Shown here in pieces: positions 19,959-28,544 of a DNA stretch of 64,000 nucleotides. The notes beneath the pieces are model-generated. The model did not search any database, was not told where the DNA came from, and saw nothing but the letters and a program-made list of their open reading frames with translations. Numbering within the stretch: position 1 is the stretch's first letter; every line of letters begins with the position of its first letter. The position numbers and the translations under genes were made by a program. This DNA is from Rhodoblastus acidophilus (lineage in GTDB: Bacteria; Pseudomonadota; Alphaproteobacteria; Rhizobiales; Beijerinckiaceae): assembly GCF_900187365.1 (NCBI RefSeq), contig NZ_FYDG01000001.1, positions 558,001 through 622,000 of the forward strand, given 5' to 3'.

Positions 19959-20390
19959 ATGATCAGCGACGTCTATTCCACCAAAATACTCGAACTTGCG
20001 GCCAACATCCCGCATCTCGGCCGCCTGCCCGCGCCACAGGCGACGGCCAGCGCGCATTCGCGGCTGTGCGGGTCCAGCGTGACGGCCGATCTGTCGCTTG
20101 AGGACGGCAAGGTGGCGGCCTTCGCGCAGGATGTGAAGGCGTGTGCGCTCGGCCAGGCCTCTTGCGCCGCCATGGGCCGGCACATTATCGGCGCGACGCC
20201 CGAGGAATTGCGCGACTTGCGCGAGACCATGCGCAAGATGCTAAAAGAGAACGGCCCGCCGCCGCAGGGCAAATTCGCCGACGCCGCCGTGCTGGAGGCG
20301 GCGCGCGACTACAAGGCGCGTCACGCCTCGATCCTGCTGATCTTCGACGCGGTGGTGAAGGCGCTGGACCAGATTCAGGTCAGCGCCTGA
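19959..20390 (+). CDS. IscU/NifU-N-like iron-sulfur scaffold, third cysteine absent
   Basis: 143-residue protein with the NifU N-terminal (IscU) fold. Cysteines C37 (RLCGSSV) and C62 (VKACALGQAS) match the first two cluster ligands of IscU. The third ligand, in IscU's HCSIL motif, aligns with RHASILLIFDAVVKAL here, so cysteine is replaced by alanine; an extra C69 lies near C62. From memory, related alphaproteobacterial proteins share the alanine, which would make this a distinct subfamily rather than a damaged gene. It may bind or carry clusters differently from IscU. Start ATG 19959 has TGAAGG upstream. No suf or isc genes are nearby. Confidence 0.82.
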   Translation: MISDVYSTKILELAANIPHLGRLPAPQATASAHSRLCGSSVTADLSLEDGKVAAFAQDVKACALGQASCAAMGRHIIGATPEELRDLRETMRKMLKENGPPPQGKFADAAVLEAARDYKARHASILLIFDAVVKALDQIQVSA

Positions 20391-20401
20391 GGGAGCGGCT
20401 G

Positions 20402-21709
20402 TCAGCCGCCGCTCACCACCCGCAAATGGCGGATTTCGCCATTCTGGTAGGCCTGCAGGAAGGCGCGGTAGTTGCGGAACGAGACGCAGCCGTTGGAATC
20501 GCCGCGCGGTCCAAGCATGAACGTGTGGGCCAACAGGCCGTTGCGGCCGTGGACATTGCTGTCGATCGGGGTCAGGCGCAGCGCCTGCACGCCGTGGAAC
20601 AGGCTTTCGCGCAGCGAGAGCTTGTAGGTGGCCGGCGGGGTCGCGCCGCGCATGCGCACATGCACGCCCTCGGGATTGTCGAACAGATGGCCGAGGCCGG
20701 AATGGGCTTCGAGCTGCTCTCCGCTCGGCAAGGTGACGGTGTGCGCCCGGATGTTATAGACGGCCACGCCCTCGGCGGGCCGCGCCGCGGCGAACACGCC
20801 GCGCGACAATTTGAGCGCGCCGCCGCCCTCGGGCGCGGCATAGGCCAGTTGCGGCCCCTTTTGCTGATCCTCGGCGCCGAACAGTTTTTCGAAGAAGCCG
20901 CGCGGATCGTTCTGGGCCTGGATCTGGGCCTGCGGATCGGCGCGAAGGCGGCGGGCGGCGACGCGCGGGGCGATGTGCTGCGGCTGGTCCTTGGCGCGCT
21001 CGGGCGCGGGACCGGGCTTCACGGCCTCGTCCTCGACCTTGGCGAGACGCGACAGGTCGGCGGGGCGGGTCGGCGGCGTCGGGGCGACCACGGTCTCCTC
21101 CTCGGCCACGCGCAGGCCCAGATCGGCGGCGCTTTTCTGCGGCGCAGCGAGCGGCGCGGCGTTGTCAACTCGCGGCGCGGCGCTGTCAACTCGCGGCGCG
21201 GCGCTATCAACTCGCGGCGCGGCCTGGGCGACCTGCGTGGTCGCCTCTGGCGCGGGTTTATACATCGGATCGGCGGAAAACAGCGAGGAATCAAGCCCGA
21301 CGGGGCGCGCATCGGCCAGGCCGAGCACCGCGTAATCCGGATCGAACAATTCGCCGTAGGGGCTGGTCGAACGGACTTTCGCCGAAGCAACCTGAGCGGG
21401 GGCGACTTGAGCGGGGGCCTGCGCGGGAGCGGGGACGGCGCCCTGAGCCTGGGCGGCGGCGCGCAAGGGCGTGGCCGGCGCCGGAACCATCGCTTCGGCG
21501 GCGGGTTTCGCCACATGAGCGGCCTGAGGCGCCTGGGGCCGCTCCATCGGGGCGGGGGAACCCGTCAGCCCCTCGGCGAAGCGCAGCGCGACCAGGGCCG
21601 AGAAGGTCATCGTGGCGAGCACGGGCGCGACACGGGTGAAGACAATGCGCGGGAGGCTGGCTTTTTCCATGGCGTCCAGCTCGGTGGATTCGAAACTCCA
21701 GTCGGTCAT
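20402..21709 (-). CDS. DUF2778 L,D-transpeptidase-like envelope protein with long repeat-rich linker
   Basis: 435 residues. ATG 21709 starts MTDWSFESTELDAMEK; residues about 25-50 form one membrane anchor (IVFTRVAPVLATMTFSALVALRF). A long Pro/Ala/Gln-rich linker follows and includes three tandem 7-residue units (APRVDSA type). The folded C-terminal domain (about 300-435) has VYNIRAHTVTLPSGEQLEAHSG, LAHTFMLGPRGDSNGCVSFRNY with catalytic-type C408, and a nearby histidine. This is the DUF2778/YkuD-related pattern, so it may form or cut peptidoglycan cross-links from the periplasmic side; the linker could span part of the periplasm. Convergent with the IscU-like gene, stop to stop in 11 bp. Confidence 0.8.
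   Translation of the reverse strand: MTDWSFESTELDAMEKASLPRIVFTRVAPVLATMTFSALVALRFAEGLTGSPAPMERPQAPQAAHVAKPAAEAMVPAPATPLRAAAQAQGAVPAPAQAPAQVAPAQVASAKVRSTSPYGELFDPDYAVLGLADARPVGLDSSLFSADPMYKPAPEATTQVAQAAPRVDSAAPRVDSAAPRVDNAAPLAAPQKSAADLGLRVAEEETVVAPTPPTRPADLSRLAKVEDEAVKPGPAPERAKDQPQHIAPRVAARRLRADPQAQIQAQNDPRGFFEKLFGAEDQQKGPQLAYAAPEGGGALKLSRGVFAAARPAEGVAVYNIRAHTVTLPSGEQLEAHSGLGHLFDNPEGVHVRMRGATPPATYKLSLRESLFHGVQALRLTPIDSNVHGRNGLLAHTFMLGPRGDSNGCVSFRNYRAFLQAYQNGEIRHLRVVSGG
21158..21220 (-). repeat. Three tandem 21-bp units in the transpeptidase-like linker
   Basis: Units at 21158-21178, 21179-21199 and 21200-21220 differ at one or two positions and encode successive 7-residue A-P-R-V-D-S/N-A blocks in frame. 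They lie in the predicted disordered linker, so copy change would alter spacer length only. Confidence 0.9.
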
Positions 21710-22222
21710 CCGCCTACTCTCACAAACCGAAAACGAAACACGACGCAGGGCTTTGGCCGGAGCTTGCCGCCGCGCGGCCGGGGCCGCGCGCGAGGCAGGA
21801 ACCGGAGCCGCTCCCAAAGTTCACTCGAACGGCGCCCGTTCGCGCATTACAGCGAAACATGCCTAAAATGCGGTTAAATATTTCGAAGATTTGTTTCATT
21901 TTCCCGCCTGTTTCGCCCGCCGGACGATTCCCCTTGCGCCTTGAATGACCGGCGGGCGCGCGGTCGAGCGCAAAACCTTCCCGTCCTGAAAAGCGCCGCT
22001 TTTCAGGTGCATAATCAACAGACCCATGGATGACGCGCGTCCGCTCCCCTCTCACAAGGCGCGAACCTCTCCCAGCCGGCGCGGCGACGCCACTCGCCAG
22101 CGCCCAAGCCGCAAGCAGAAAAGCGGTAAAAAAAGGCGAAAATGCGGATCACGACAAAGTTATTTGACAGTTGCATAGAAAGCACAGCAGTTTCGTGCAA
22201 GCTTCGACGCCCCGCCGTCCGC
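21710..22222. other. 513-bp intergenic region without a confident gene
   Basis: Separates the transpeptidase-like gene from the ABC operon, both on the minus strand. It has two AT-rich patches (about 21850-21910 and 22125-22205), suited to promoters for the downstream gene. One weak minus-strand reading frame of 60 codons (ATG at 21899, stop at 21720) begins MKQIFEIFNRILGMFR, ends 10 bases before the next start codon, and is low-complexity in its second half; it could be a leader peptide but has no other support. Confidence 0.5.
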
Positions 22223-22984
22223 TCAAACGTCCGGTTCGTCACGCCACCGACGCAAGAGAATCCGGTCGAGTCCGGCCAAGACGCCGTAAAGCGCCACACC
22301 GCAGAGACACAAAAGCAACACCGCCGCATACATGGTCGGGACCTTCAGCCGATAGCCGGCCTCGACGATGCGGAAGGCCAGCCCCTCGCCCTGCCCGGCC
22401 GCCCCCGCCGCCAATTCCGCCGCGACGGCGCCGATCAGCGCCAGCCCCGCGCCGATTCGCAGCCCGGTGAAGATCGACGGCAGCGCCGAGGGCAGGCGCA
22501 GGCGAAACAGGATGGCGGCGCGCGAAGCGCCCTTGAGCCGGAACAGCTCCACCAGGCCGCGGTCGGCCCCTCTCAGGCCGGCGGCGGCGTTGGAGAGAAC
22601 CGGGAAAAACGCAACCAGCGCGGCGCAGGCCAGCACGGCGGCGCGCGGCTCCAGATAGATCAGCAGCAGCGGCGCGACCGCGATCAGCGGCGTGACCTGC
22701 AGCGCGACGGCGACCGGCAGGAAGGCGCGTTCGAGCAGCGGCGACAGCGAGAACAGCAGCGCCAGCGCCACCCCGCCCGCCCCCGCCAGCGCCAGCGCCA
22801 GCAGCGCCTCGCCCAGCGTTGTGGCGGCGGCGTCGAGCAATTGCGGCGCCTGGGCGTAGAGCGTCGCCACGATCAGGCTGGGCGGCGGCAGCTGCGAGGC
22901 CGGGATTTTCAGCAGCGCCACCGCCAGCTCCCAGAGGGCGAGCAGGGCCGCCAGCGCCCACAGCGGCGTCAGTCGCGCGATCAT
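22223..22984 (-). CDS. ABC transporter permease, NitT/TauT type
   Basis: 253-residue inner-membrane permease with six predicted helices. The cytoplasmic coupling loop shows the family motif in FRLKGASRAAILFRLRLPSALPSIFTGLRIGAGLALIGAVAAE (EAA-like region). Its ATG (22982-22984) overlaps the TGA of the ATPase gene (22981-22983) as ATGA, implying translational coupling. It completes a three-gene importer with the ATPase and the binding protein read from 24779 downward. Substrate is not evident; this class carries nitrate, sulfonates or thiamine-precursor-like pyrimidines. Confidence 0.88.
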   Translation of the reverse strand: MIARLTPLWALAALLALWELAVALLKIPASQLPPPSLIVATLYAQAPQLLDAAATTLGEALLALALAGAGGVALALLFSLSPLLERAFLPVAVALQVTPLIAVAPLLLIYLEPRAAVLACAALVAFFPVLSNAAAGLRGADRGLVELFRLKGASRAAILFRLRLPSALPSIFTGLRIGAGLALIGAVAAELAAGAAGQGEGLAFRIVEAGYRLKVPTMYAAVLLLCLCGVALYGVLAGLDRILLRRWRDEPDV

Positions 22985-23727
22985 TTCGCCTCCATCGCCT
23001 TGCGCAGCTTTTCGCTGAGACCGGCGCAGGTTTGCGCGTAGGCCGGGCTGGCGCGCAACGCCGCGCCGCGCGCCGGGGCCTTGTCCAGCGTGACCAGCTC
23101 GTGAAGCGCGCCGGGATTGGCGCGCAGCAGCGCAACCCGGTCGGCCAGATAGGCGGCCTCGAACACCGAATGGGTGACGAACAGGATGGTGACGCCGCTG
23201 CGCAGATCTTGTAGCGCGTCGTTCAATTCCCAGCGGGTGATTTCGTCCAGCGCGGCGAAGGGCTCGTCCAGCAGCAAAAGCTCGGGCTCGTCCACCAGCG
23301 CGCGCGCCAGCGACGCCCGCATCTTCATGCCGCCCGAAAGCTGGCGCGGCAGCGCCCGCTCCTGCCCCTTGAGGCCGACCCGCGCCAGCGCCGCCGCGAC
23401 CAGAGGCGCAGCCTCGGCGCGGCTCATCCCCGCCAGCCGCAGCGGCAGGGCGACATTGGCGGCCACATCGGCCCAGGGCATCAGGTTCGGCTCCTGAAAC
23501 ACGAAGCCGACGCCCGGCTTGGCCCCGGCCCAGCTGATCGCGCCGGCGGTGGGCCGCTCCAGCCCCGCCACCAGCCGCAGCAGCGTGCTCTTGCCGCAAC
23601 CGGAGGGGCCGAGCAGGCAGAGGGTTTCGCCGCGCCGCACAGTCAGATCGAGGCCGCTGATCGCCGGCGCCGCGCGGCCCGGATAGGTGAGCGAGAGGTT
23701 GATGATCTGGAACAGCGAGGCGGTCAT
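22981..23727 (-). CDS. ABC transporter ATP-binding protein, NitT/TauT type
   Basis: 248-residue ATPase subunit. Walker A is GPSGCGKST (near residues 40-48), followed by Q-loop [11 protein letters not shown], signature [20 protein letters not shown], Walker B LLLLDEP, D-loop FAALDEITR and switch histidine in [16 protein letters not shown]. The signature and short length match importers of the TauB/SsuB/ThiZ group. ATG 23727 lies 15 bp after the binding-protein stop, and the gene overlaps the permease start. The last ~30 residues ([20 protein letters not shown]) are beyond the core fold. Confidence 0.92.
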   Translation of the reverse strand: MTASLFQIINLSLTYPGRAAPAISGLDLTVRRGETLCLLGPSGCGKSTLLRLVAGLERPTAGAISWAGAKPGVGFVFQEPNLMPWADVAANVALPLRLAGMSRAEAAPLVAAALARVGLKGQERALPRQLSGGMKMRASLARALVDEPELLLLDEPFAALDEITRWELNDALQDLRSGVTILFVTHSVFEAAYLADRVALLRANPGALHELVTLDKAPARGAALRASPAYAQTCAGLSEKLRKAMEAK

Positions 23728-23741
23728 GACGCGGCGCGCAT

Positions 23742-24779
23742 CTACTTTCCGTCCAGGCCGAGGCCGTGATTGACGAAGCGCAGGTCGAAGCCGCCGGCGA
23801 GATCCAGCCCTTTCGCCGCCGCTCCAGCCTCGGCCATTTCGGCATAGTGCCGGGCGATGCGGGCCATGTCCATGGCGCCAATGCCGTGAGTCAGGGCGTC
23901 GCCGGATTCGACAATGCCGAATTTTTTCATCTGCGCGATGGAAAAGGCGATCTGCGCGTCGTCGATATCGGGATTGCCCGCCTTGATCGCGGCGTTGGCT
24001 TTGGAATTGTCGCCGTGCAGATAATGCGCCCAGCCGAGGATCGAGGCCTCGACGAAACGCCTGACAAGATCGGGATTTTTGTCCAGCAGGTCGCGGCGCG
24101 TCTCGATGGTGGTCGAATAGGTCTCGAAGCCGTGGTCGGCGAGCAGGAAGACATTGGGCGTGAACCCGCCGTTGCGCGCGATGTCGAAGGGTTCGGAGGT
24201 GACGTAGCCCTGCTGGATCGCGCGGGAATCGGCGATGAACGGGGCGGAATTGAAACTGTAGGGCGCGGCGTTCTCGCGCCGGAAGCCCCATTTCTTCTCC
24301 ATCCACGGCCAAAGCGTCGTCAGCGTGGCCAGCCCGACGAAAGCCTTGGCCTTCGGCAGATCCTCGAACCGGTCGAAGCCGGCGCCGGGATGCGACATCA
24401 ACACCAGCGGGTCTTTCTGGAACAGCGCGGCGACAGTCACGATCGGAATATGCTCGGCCAGAGCCGAGAACTGGCCGATGATATTGTCGCCCATGTAGAA
24501 ATCGACCTTGCCGGCCGCCAGCAGCAGGCGGTTGTTCTTCTGCGGCCCGCCCGGGAGAATCGTGACGTCGAGGCCGTAGCGCGCGTAAGTTCCCTCGGCG
24601 AGCGCCTGATAGAAGCCGCCATGCTCGGCTTCCGCCAGCCAGTTGGCGGCGAGAACCACCTTGTCGGCGGAAAACGCAGGAAGGCATTGCGCAACAAGGG
24701 CTTGCGCGAGCAGGAAGACGGCAAGGGCGAATCGGAACAAGGGCGCGCTCCGTTGAGGCCATGCCGCAATGGAATTCAT
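23742..24779 (-). CDS. ABC transporter substrate-binding protein, NMT1/THI5-like
   Basis: 345-residue periplasmic binding protein. Residues 1-38 form a signal peptide (LFRFALAVFLLAQALVAQCLPAFSA). The mature start, DKVVLAANWLAEAEHGGFYQALAEGTYARYGLDVTI, is the NMT1-family opening, and GKVDFYMGDNIIGQFSA, YVTSEPFDIARNGG and NPDLVRRFVEASILGW follow the family fold. The NMT1 group includes ThiY (formylaminopyrimidine) and relatives for other planar heterocycles. No TPP riboswitch or thiamine gene is visible here, so the ligand stays open. ATG 24779 has no strong ribosome site. First gene of the importer operon; a J-domain protein gene ends 26 bp upstream. Confidence 0.87.
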   Translation of the reverse strand: MNSIAAWPQRSAPLFRFALAVFLLAQALVAQCLPAFSADKVVLAANWLAEAEHGGFYQALAEGTYARYGLDVTILPGGPQKNNRLLLAAGKVDFYMGDNIIGQFSALAEHIPIVTVAALFQKDPLVLMSHPGAGFDRFEDLPKAKAFVGLATLTTLWPWMEKKWGFRRENAAPYSFNSAPFIADSRAIQQGYVTSEPFDIARNGGFTPNVFLLADHGFETYSTTIETRRDLLDKNPDLVRRFVEASILGWAHYLHGDNSKANAAIKAGNPDIDDAQIAFSIAQMKKFGIVESGDALTHGIGAMDMARIARHYAEMAEAGAAAKGLDLAGGFDLRFVNHGLGLDGK

Positions 24780-24805
24780 GCGCGCGCGACGGTCAAGCCT
24801 GGAGT

Positions 24806-25711
24806 TTATCCCGCCAGCTTTTGCGCGATCTCGTCCAGCGCGGCGTTCACCGCCGCCAGCGCCTGCGTCGCCTGCTCGCGCTTGTGCGCGGGGGCGCGGT
24901 CGGGATGCCAGCGCGCGGCGAAGGCGCGCCGGGCCGCATGGACGGATTCGGCGGTATAGGGCTGATCCAGCCCGATCCGGCGGGCGATTTCGGCGGTCAT
25001 CTCGCTGACGGTCATCGGCGCCAGCGGCGCCGCCCTGACCTGATCGGCGTGATCGAGGCGCTCGTCGAGCAGGCGATGTTCGATCGAACGAACATCGAGC
25101 GGCCCGCCCTCGGGCGCCGCCAGCGTGGCGAATACGTCGGGCGCGCGGCGCACCAGACTGAGCAGATGCTTGAAAATGGCGATGCTGCGGTCGGTGCCGT
25201 TCTCGTAGACGAAGCCGGAGCCGCGCTTTTCCCGCGCCAGCACCACGCGCAGGGCGTGAGTCAGCTCCAGCGCCAATTCCCGGTCCGCCAAGGGCGAATG
25301 ATTGATGAAAGCGTCGAGTTCGCGCACATGCTTGACATGGCCGCCGTCGATGCACGCCTGGGCGAACGTCTCGCGCAGGTCGGCGCGAACATCGGCGCGC
25401 CCGGGATGGACGCAGCGGGCGAAAACGGCGGCGCCCGCGCCCGCGTCGGCATAAAGATCGTCGCCCCGCGTCAAGGCGCCGCAGAAAAACCCAAGCGCCC
25501 GCGCCTTGCCGAGCTCGGCCTCGGACAAAGCGGGCTTGGCGGCCGGCTCGCGCGCGGTCTTGCCCGCGGGCTTGTCAGCCGGTTTTTCAGCCGGCTTGTC
25601 CTCAGGCTCTGGCTCCGCCCCGGCCGCGACGTCGCGGCCGAAGGGCAGAATCCGCCGGATCCCCGTCAGGAACGAGGCCGATCGCGACTCTCTCTTCGTA
25701 GCATCGAACAC
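24806..25711 (-). CDS. J-domain (DnaJ-like) protein
   Basis: About 301 residues. GTG 25711 is preferred because GGAG lies 6 bases upstream; a GTG at 25738 is the alternative. The N terminus (SFLTGIRRILPFG) leads into a Lys/Pro/Glu/Ala tandem linker (KPAEKPADKPAGK), then a helical domain of about 150 residues that I do not recognise. The C-terminal 70 residues are J-domain-like, with the HPD tripeptide in RRAFAARWHPDRAP and the following helix ATQALAAVNAALDEI. HPD is what stimulates Hsp70 ATPase, so a DnaK co-chaperone role with an unknown client domain is plausible. Divergent from recG; it could share a transcript with the ABC operon downstream. Confidence 0.75.
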   Translation of the reverse strand: MFDATKRESRSASFLTGIRRILPFGRDVAAGAEPEPEDKPAEKPADKPAGKTAREPAAKPALSEAELGKARALGFFCGALTRGDDLYADAGAGAAVFARCVHPGRADVRADLRETFAQACIDGGHVKHVRELDAFINHSPLADRELALELTHALRVVLAREKRGSGFVYENGTDRSIAIFKHLLSLVRRAPDVFATLAAPEGGPLDVRSIEHRLLDERLDHADQVRAAPLAPMTVSEMTAEIARRIGLDQPYTAESVHAARRAFAARWHPDRAPAHKREQATQALAAVNAALDEIAQKLAG

Positions 25712-25883
25712 GCAACACTCCACATGACGCACGGTCACATCCTAAGGTTGAATGGTGAACGACTGGTGTGATTCGCCCAGCGCCGCGTGAACGTGGTTCA
25801 TGGAGGGTAAACCGGCGCGCGCATGACGCAGGGTCGTGCGTTTTTGCACATGCCTTTTCGGCAGGATGCGCTAGATAGGACCC

Positions 25884-27977
25884 ATGCGGCCGCCGCTTCT
25901 CGACCCCTTATTCGCCAGCGCCTCATCTCTGCCGGGGATCGGGCCGAAAAACGCGCAATTGCTCGACCGCCTGCTCGGCGGGCTGGAGCATGGCGCGCGC
26001 GTGCTCGACGTGCTGATGCACCTGCCCCATGACGGCGTGGATCGGCGCAACCGGCCGACGATTGCGCAGGCGCCCGTGGGCGCGGTGTCCACGATTCGGA
26101 TTCGAGTCGTCGAGCATCGCCCGCCCCGGGCCAAGGGGCCGTATCGCGTGCTGGCGGAGGACGAGACCGGCGATCTCACGCTGGTGTTCTTCCGCGCCAA
26201 TGGCGGCTGGGTCGAGAAGGCGCTGCCGGTCGGGGCGACGCGCTGGGTGTCGGGCCTGGTCGAAATGTTCGACTATTACAAGCAGATGGTCCATCCCGAC
26301 CGCATTCTCGACGAGGAGGGGCTGAAAAGCCTGCCGCCGGTCGAGCCGGTCTATGGCCTGACCGAGGGACTGTTTCCCCGCGTGATGACCAAGGCGGCTG
26401 CGGGGGCGCTGGCGCGTCTCCCCACGCTGCCGGAATGGCTCGACGCGGCGTTCGTGCGGTCGAACGGCTGGCCGACGTTCGCCGAGGCGCTACGGCGCGC
26501 GCATGAGCCGCAGGCGCCGGCCGATCTCAAGCCCGACAGCAAGACCTTCGCCCGGCTCGCCTATGACGAGCTGCTGTCGCACCAGCTCGCCCTGCGGCTG
26601 GTGCGCAGCAAGGCGCAGGCTGTGCGCGGCCGCCCCCAGCCGGGCGACGGTGTTTTGCGGGCGACGCTGATCAAGGCCCTGCCGTTCGCGCTGACGGGAG
26701 ACCAGACCAAGGCGCTGAAGGAGATCGCCGCCGATCTCGCCTCGGACAAGCGCATGTTGCGGCTGCTGCAGGGCGATGTCGGCTCAGGCAAGACCGTGGT
26801 CGCCCTGCTCGCCATGGCGCAAGCCATCGAGGCCGGGCGGCAGGCCGCGCTGATGGCCCCGACGGAAATTCTGGCGCGCCAGCATTTCGAGACGATCAAG
26901 CCGCTGGCTGAGGCCGCCGGCCTGACTGTGGCGCTGGCCACCGGGCGAGACAAGGCGACCGAGCGCCGCGCCACCCTCGCCGCGCTGGCTTCGGGCGCGC
27001 TGAACATCGTGGTCGGCACCCACGCCCTGGTGCAGGAGGATTTCGTCTTCCGCGACCTCGGCCTCGCCGTGATCGACGAGCAGCACCGCTTCGGCGTGCA
27101 GCAGCGGCTGGCGCTGGGCGAGAAAAACGCCGGCGTGGACGTGCTGGCCATGACGGCGACGCCGATTCCGCGCAGCCTGGCCCTGGCCTATTTCGGCGAC
27201 ATGGATCTGTCCGCCTTGCGTGAAAAACCGCCGGGGCGCCAGCCGATCACCACCGTGACCATCAACGCCGAGCGCATCGACGAAGTGGTCGCGGGACTCG
27301 GTCGCGCGCTCAAAGGCGGCGCGCGGGTCTATTGGGTCTGCCCGCTGGTGGCCGAGAGCGAAGACAGCGACCTCGCCGCCGCGCAAGGCCGCGCCGAGGA
27401 TTTGCAGAAATTCTTCGGCGACAAGGTCGGGCTGGTTCACGGCCAGATGAAAGGCCGCGACAAGGACGCCGCCATGGAGGCGTTCGCATCCGGCGCCACA
27501 CAGATTCTGGTGGCGACAACCGTGATCGAGGTCGGCGTCAACGTGCCGGAAGCCACCGTGATGGTGATCGAGCACGCCGAGCGGTTCGGACTGGCGCAAT
27601 TGCACCAGTTGCGCGGGCGGGTCGGGCGCGGCGACCGCAAATCGTCGTGCATCCTGCTTTACGCAGGGCCGCTGGGGGAAACCGCCAAGGCGCGGCTCGA
27701 AATTTTACGCGAGACCGAGGACGGATTCCGCATCGCGGAAGAAGATTTGAAGCTGCGCGGCGAGGGCGAGATTCTCGGCGTGCGCCAATCAGGCGCGCCG
27801 GGGTTCCGCATCGCCCGGCTGGAGGTTCACGCCGACCTCCTGCGTTTCGCGCGCGACGATGCGGAAAAGCTGCTGGCGGCCGACCCCGACCTGCGGGGCG
27901 AGCGCGGCGACAGCATCAAGCTGCTGCTCTACCTGTTCGAGCGCGAGACGGCGCTGAAACTTTTGCGCGCGGGATGA
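25884..27977 (+). CDS. recG: ATP-dependent DNA helicase RecG
   Basis: 697-residue branch-migrating helicase that remodels stalled forks and Holliday junctions. The N-terminal wedge/OB domain starts with LPGIGPKNAQLLDRLL and VDRRNRPTIAQAPVG. Helicase motifs are in order: LTGDQTKALKEI (Q-like), Walker A GDVGSGKT, APTEILARQH, Walker B variant DEQHRFGVQQR, MTATPIPRSLALAYFGDMD, then the second lobe with VCPLVAESE, VHGQMKGRDKDAAMEAF, TTVIEVGVNVPEA and QLHQLRGRVGRGDRKSSC. The RecG wedge is followed by the C-terminal TRG-like segment. Length is standard. It is followed by a terminator and, on the same strand, sdhE and mfd. Confidence 0.96.
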   Translation: MRPPLLDPLFASASSLPGIGPKNAQLLDRLLGGLEHGARVLDVLMHLPHDGVDRRNRPTIAQAPVGAVSTIRIRVVEHRPPRAKGPYRVLAEDETGDLTLVFFRANGGWVEKALPVGATRWVSGLVEMFDYYKQMVHPDRILDEEGLKSLPPVEPVYGLTEGLFPRVMTKAAAGALARLPTLPEWLDAAFVRSNGWPTFAEALRRAHEPQAPADLKPDSKTFARLAYDELLSHQLALRLVRSKAQAVRGRPQPGDGVLRATLIKALPFALTGDQTKALKEIAADLASDKRMLRLLQGDVGSGKTVVALLAMAQAIEAGRQAALMAPTEILARQHFETIKPLAEAAGLTVALATGRDKATERRATLAALASGALNIVVGTHALVQEDFVFRDLGLAVIDEQHRFGVQQRLALGEKNAGVDVLAMTATPIPRSLALAYFGDMDLSALREKPPGRQPITTVTINAERIDEVVAGLGRALKGGARVYWVCPLVAESEDSDLAAAQGRAEDLQKFFGDKVGLVHGQMKGRDKDAAMEAFASGATQILVATTVIEVGVNVPEATVMVIEHAERFGLAQLHQLRGRVGRGDRKSSCILLYAGPLGETAKARLEILRETEDGFRIAEEDLKLRGEGEILGVRQSGAPGFRIARLEVHADLLRFARDDAEKLLAADPDLRGERGDSIKLLLYLFERETALKLLRAG

Positions 27978-27989
27978 GGGCGCCGTGAC

Positions 27990-28015
27990 AAAAAAGGCGC
28001 GGCTTGGGCCGCGCC
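27990..28015 (-). terminator. Intrinsic terminator of the hsp20 gene
   Basis: On the minus strand GGCGCGGC-CCAA-GCCGCGCC forms a perfect 8-bp GC stem (27996-28015) followed by six T residues (A run at 27990-27995 on the plus strand). It lies 17 bp beyond the hsp20 stop and also separates the convergent recG gene, for which it is only a hairpin without a T run. Confidence 0.88.
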
Positions 28016-28031
28016 TCCGCTCACGCGCCGC

Positions 28032-28544
28032 TCAATGCGAGACGGGCGAGTCCGGCGTCTTGGGCGCGCCGGTCATGACCGGGATGGTCTTGGCCGCAGT
28101 TTCCTTCGCCGCCGGCTTCTGCACCGTCAGATGCAGCACACCCTTGTCGTAATGGGCGGCGATCGCGTCGGGCGCGGGTTCGAACGGCAGCATGATCGAG
28201 CGATTGAACGCGCCGAAGCGGCGTTCCATCACATGCCAATCCTTCTCGTCCCGCTTGGTCTCGATGGCTTTCTCGCCGGAGACGATCAACCGGTCGCCCT
28301 CGACGCGGACCTTGATGTCGTTTTCCTCGACGCCGGGAATTTCCAGCGTCGCCTCAATCGTCTTCTCCGTCTCGGCGATGTTCATCGCCGGAACCGGCGC
28401 CATTGACGGCGCCATGGCTCCCCCCACGCCTCTCGGCATGTCGAACATTTTCGCAAGCTCGCGCCCGAACAGATCCCTTTCAAGAGCACGGAAGGGATCG
28501 GCCATGAAGTCGCGGGACCACAGGTCCGGCAGCATGGTTTTCAT
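28032..28544 (-). CDS. Small heat-shock protein, Hsp20 family
   Basis: 170-residue ATP-independent holdase chaperone. The start is ATG 28544 with a perfect AGGAGG 5 bases upstream; upstream in-frame codons have no such support. The N-terminal arm (LWSRDFMADPFRALERDLFGRELAKMFD) is followed by the alpha-crystallin domain from about residue 55 (MNIAETEKTIEATLEIPGVEENDIKVRVEGDRLIVSGEK) through RRFGAFNRSIMLPF to the GVLHLTVQKP strand. The C-terminal tail is Lys/Pro-rich and includes an IPV motif of the I-x-I/V oligomerisation type (KTIPVMTG). The leader may be regulated by RNA structure (see findings). It interrupts the recG-sdhE-mfd series on the opposite strand. Confidence 0.92.
   Translation of the reverse strand: MKTMLPDLWSRDFMADPFRALERDLFGRELAKMFDMPRGVGGAMAPSMAPVPAMNIAETEKTIEATLEIPGVEENDIKVRVEGDRLIVSGEKAIETKRDEKDWHVMERRFGAFNRSIMLPFEPAPDAIAAHYDKGVLHLTVQKPAAKETAAKTIPVMTGAPKTPDSPVSH

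Noticed and set aside
21158-21220. Short tandem repeat considered as a CRISPR or iteron origin
   Set aside because: The 21-bp units abut without spacers and encode a protein linker.
22142-23041. Plus-strand 299-codon frame over the ABC permease
   Set aside because: Antisense to a permease with clear helices and EAA-type loop; Gln/Arg-rich shadow.
23742-24779. Thiamine-precursor (ThiY) assignment for the binding protein
   Set aside because: The NMT1 fold is shared by several ligands, and no TPP riboswitch or thi gene is nearby.
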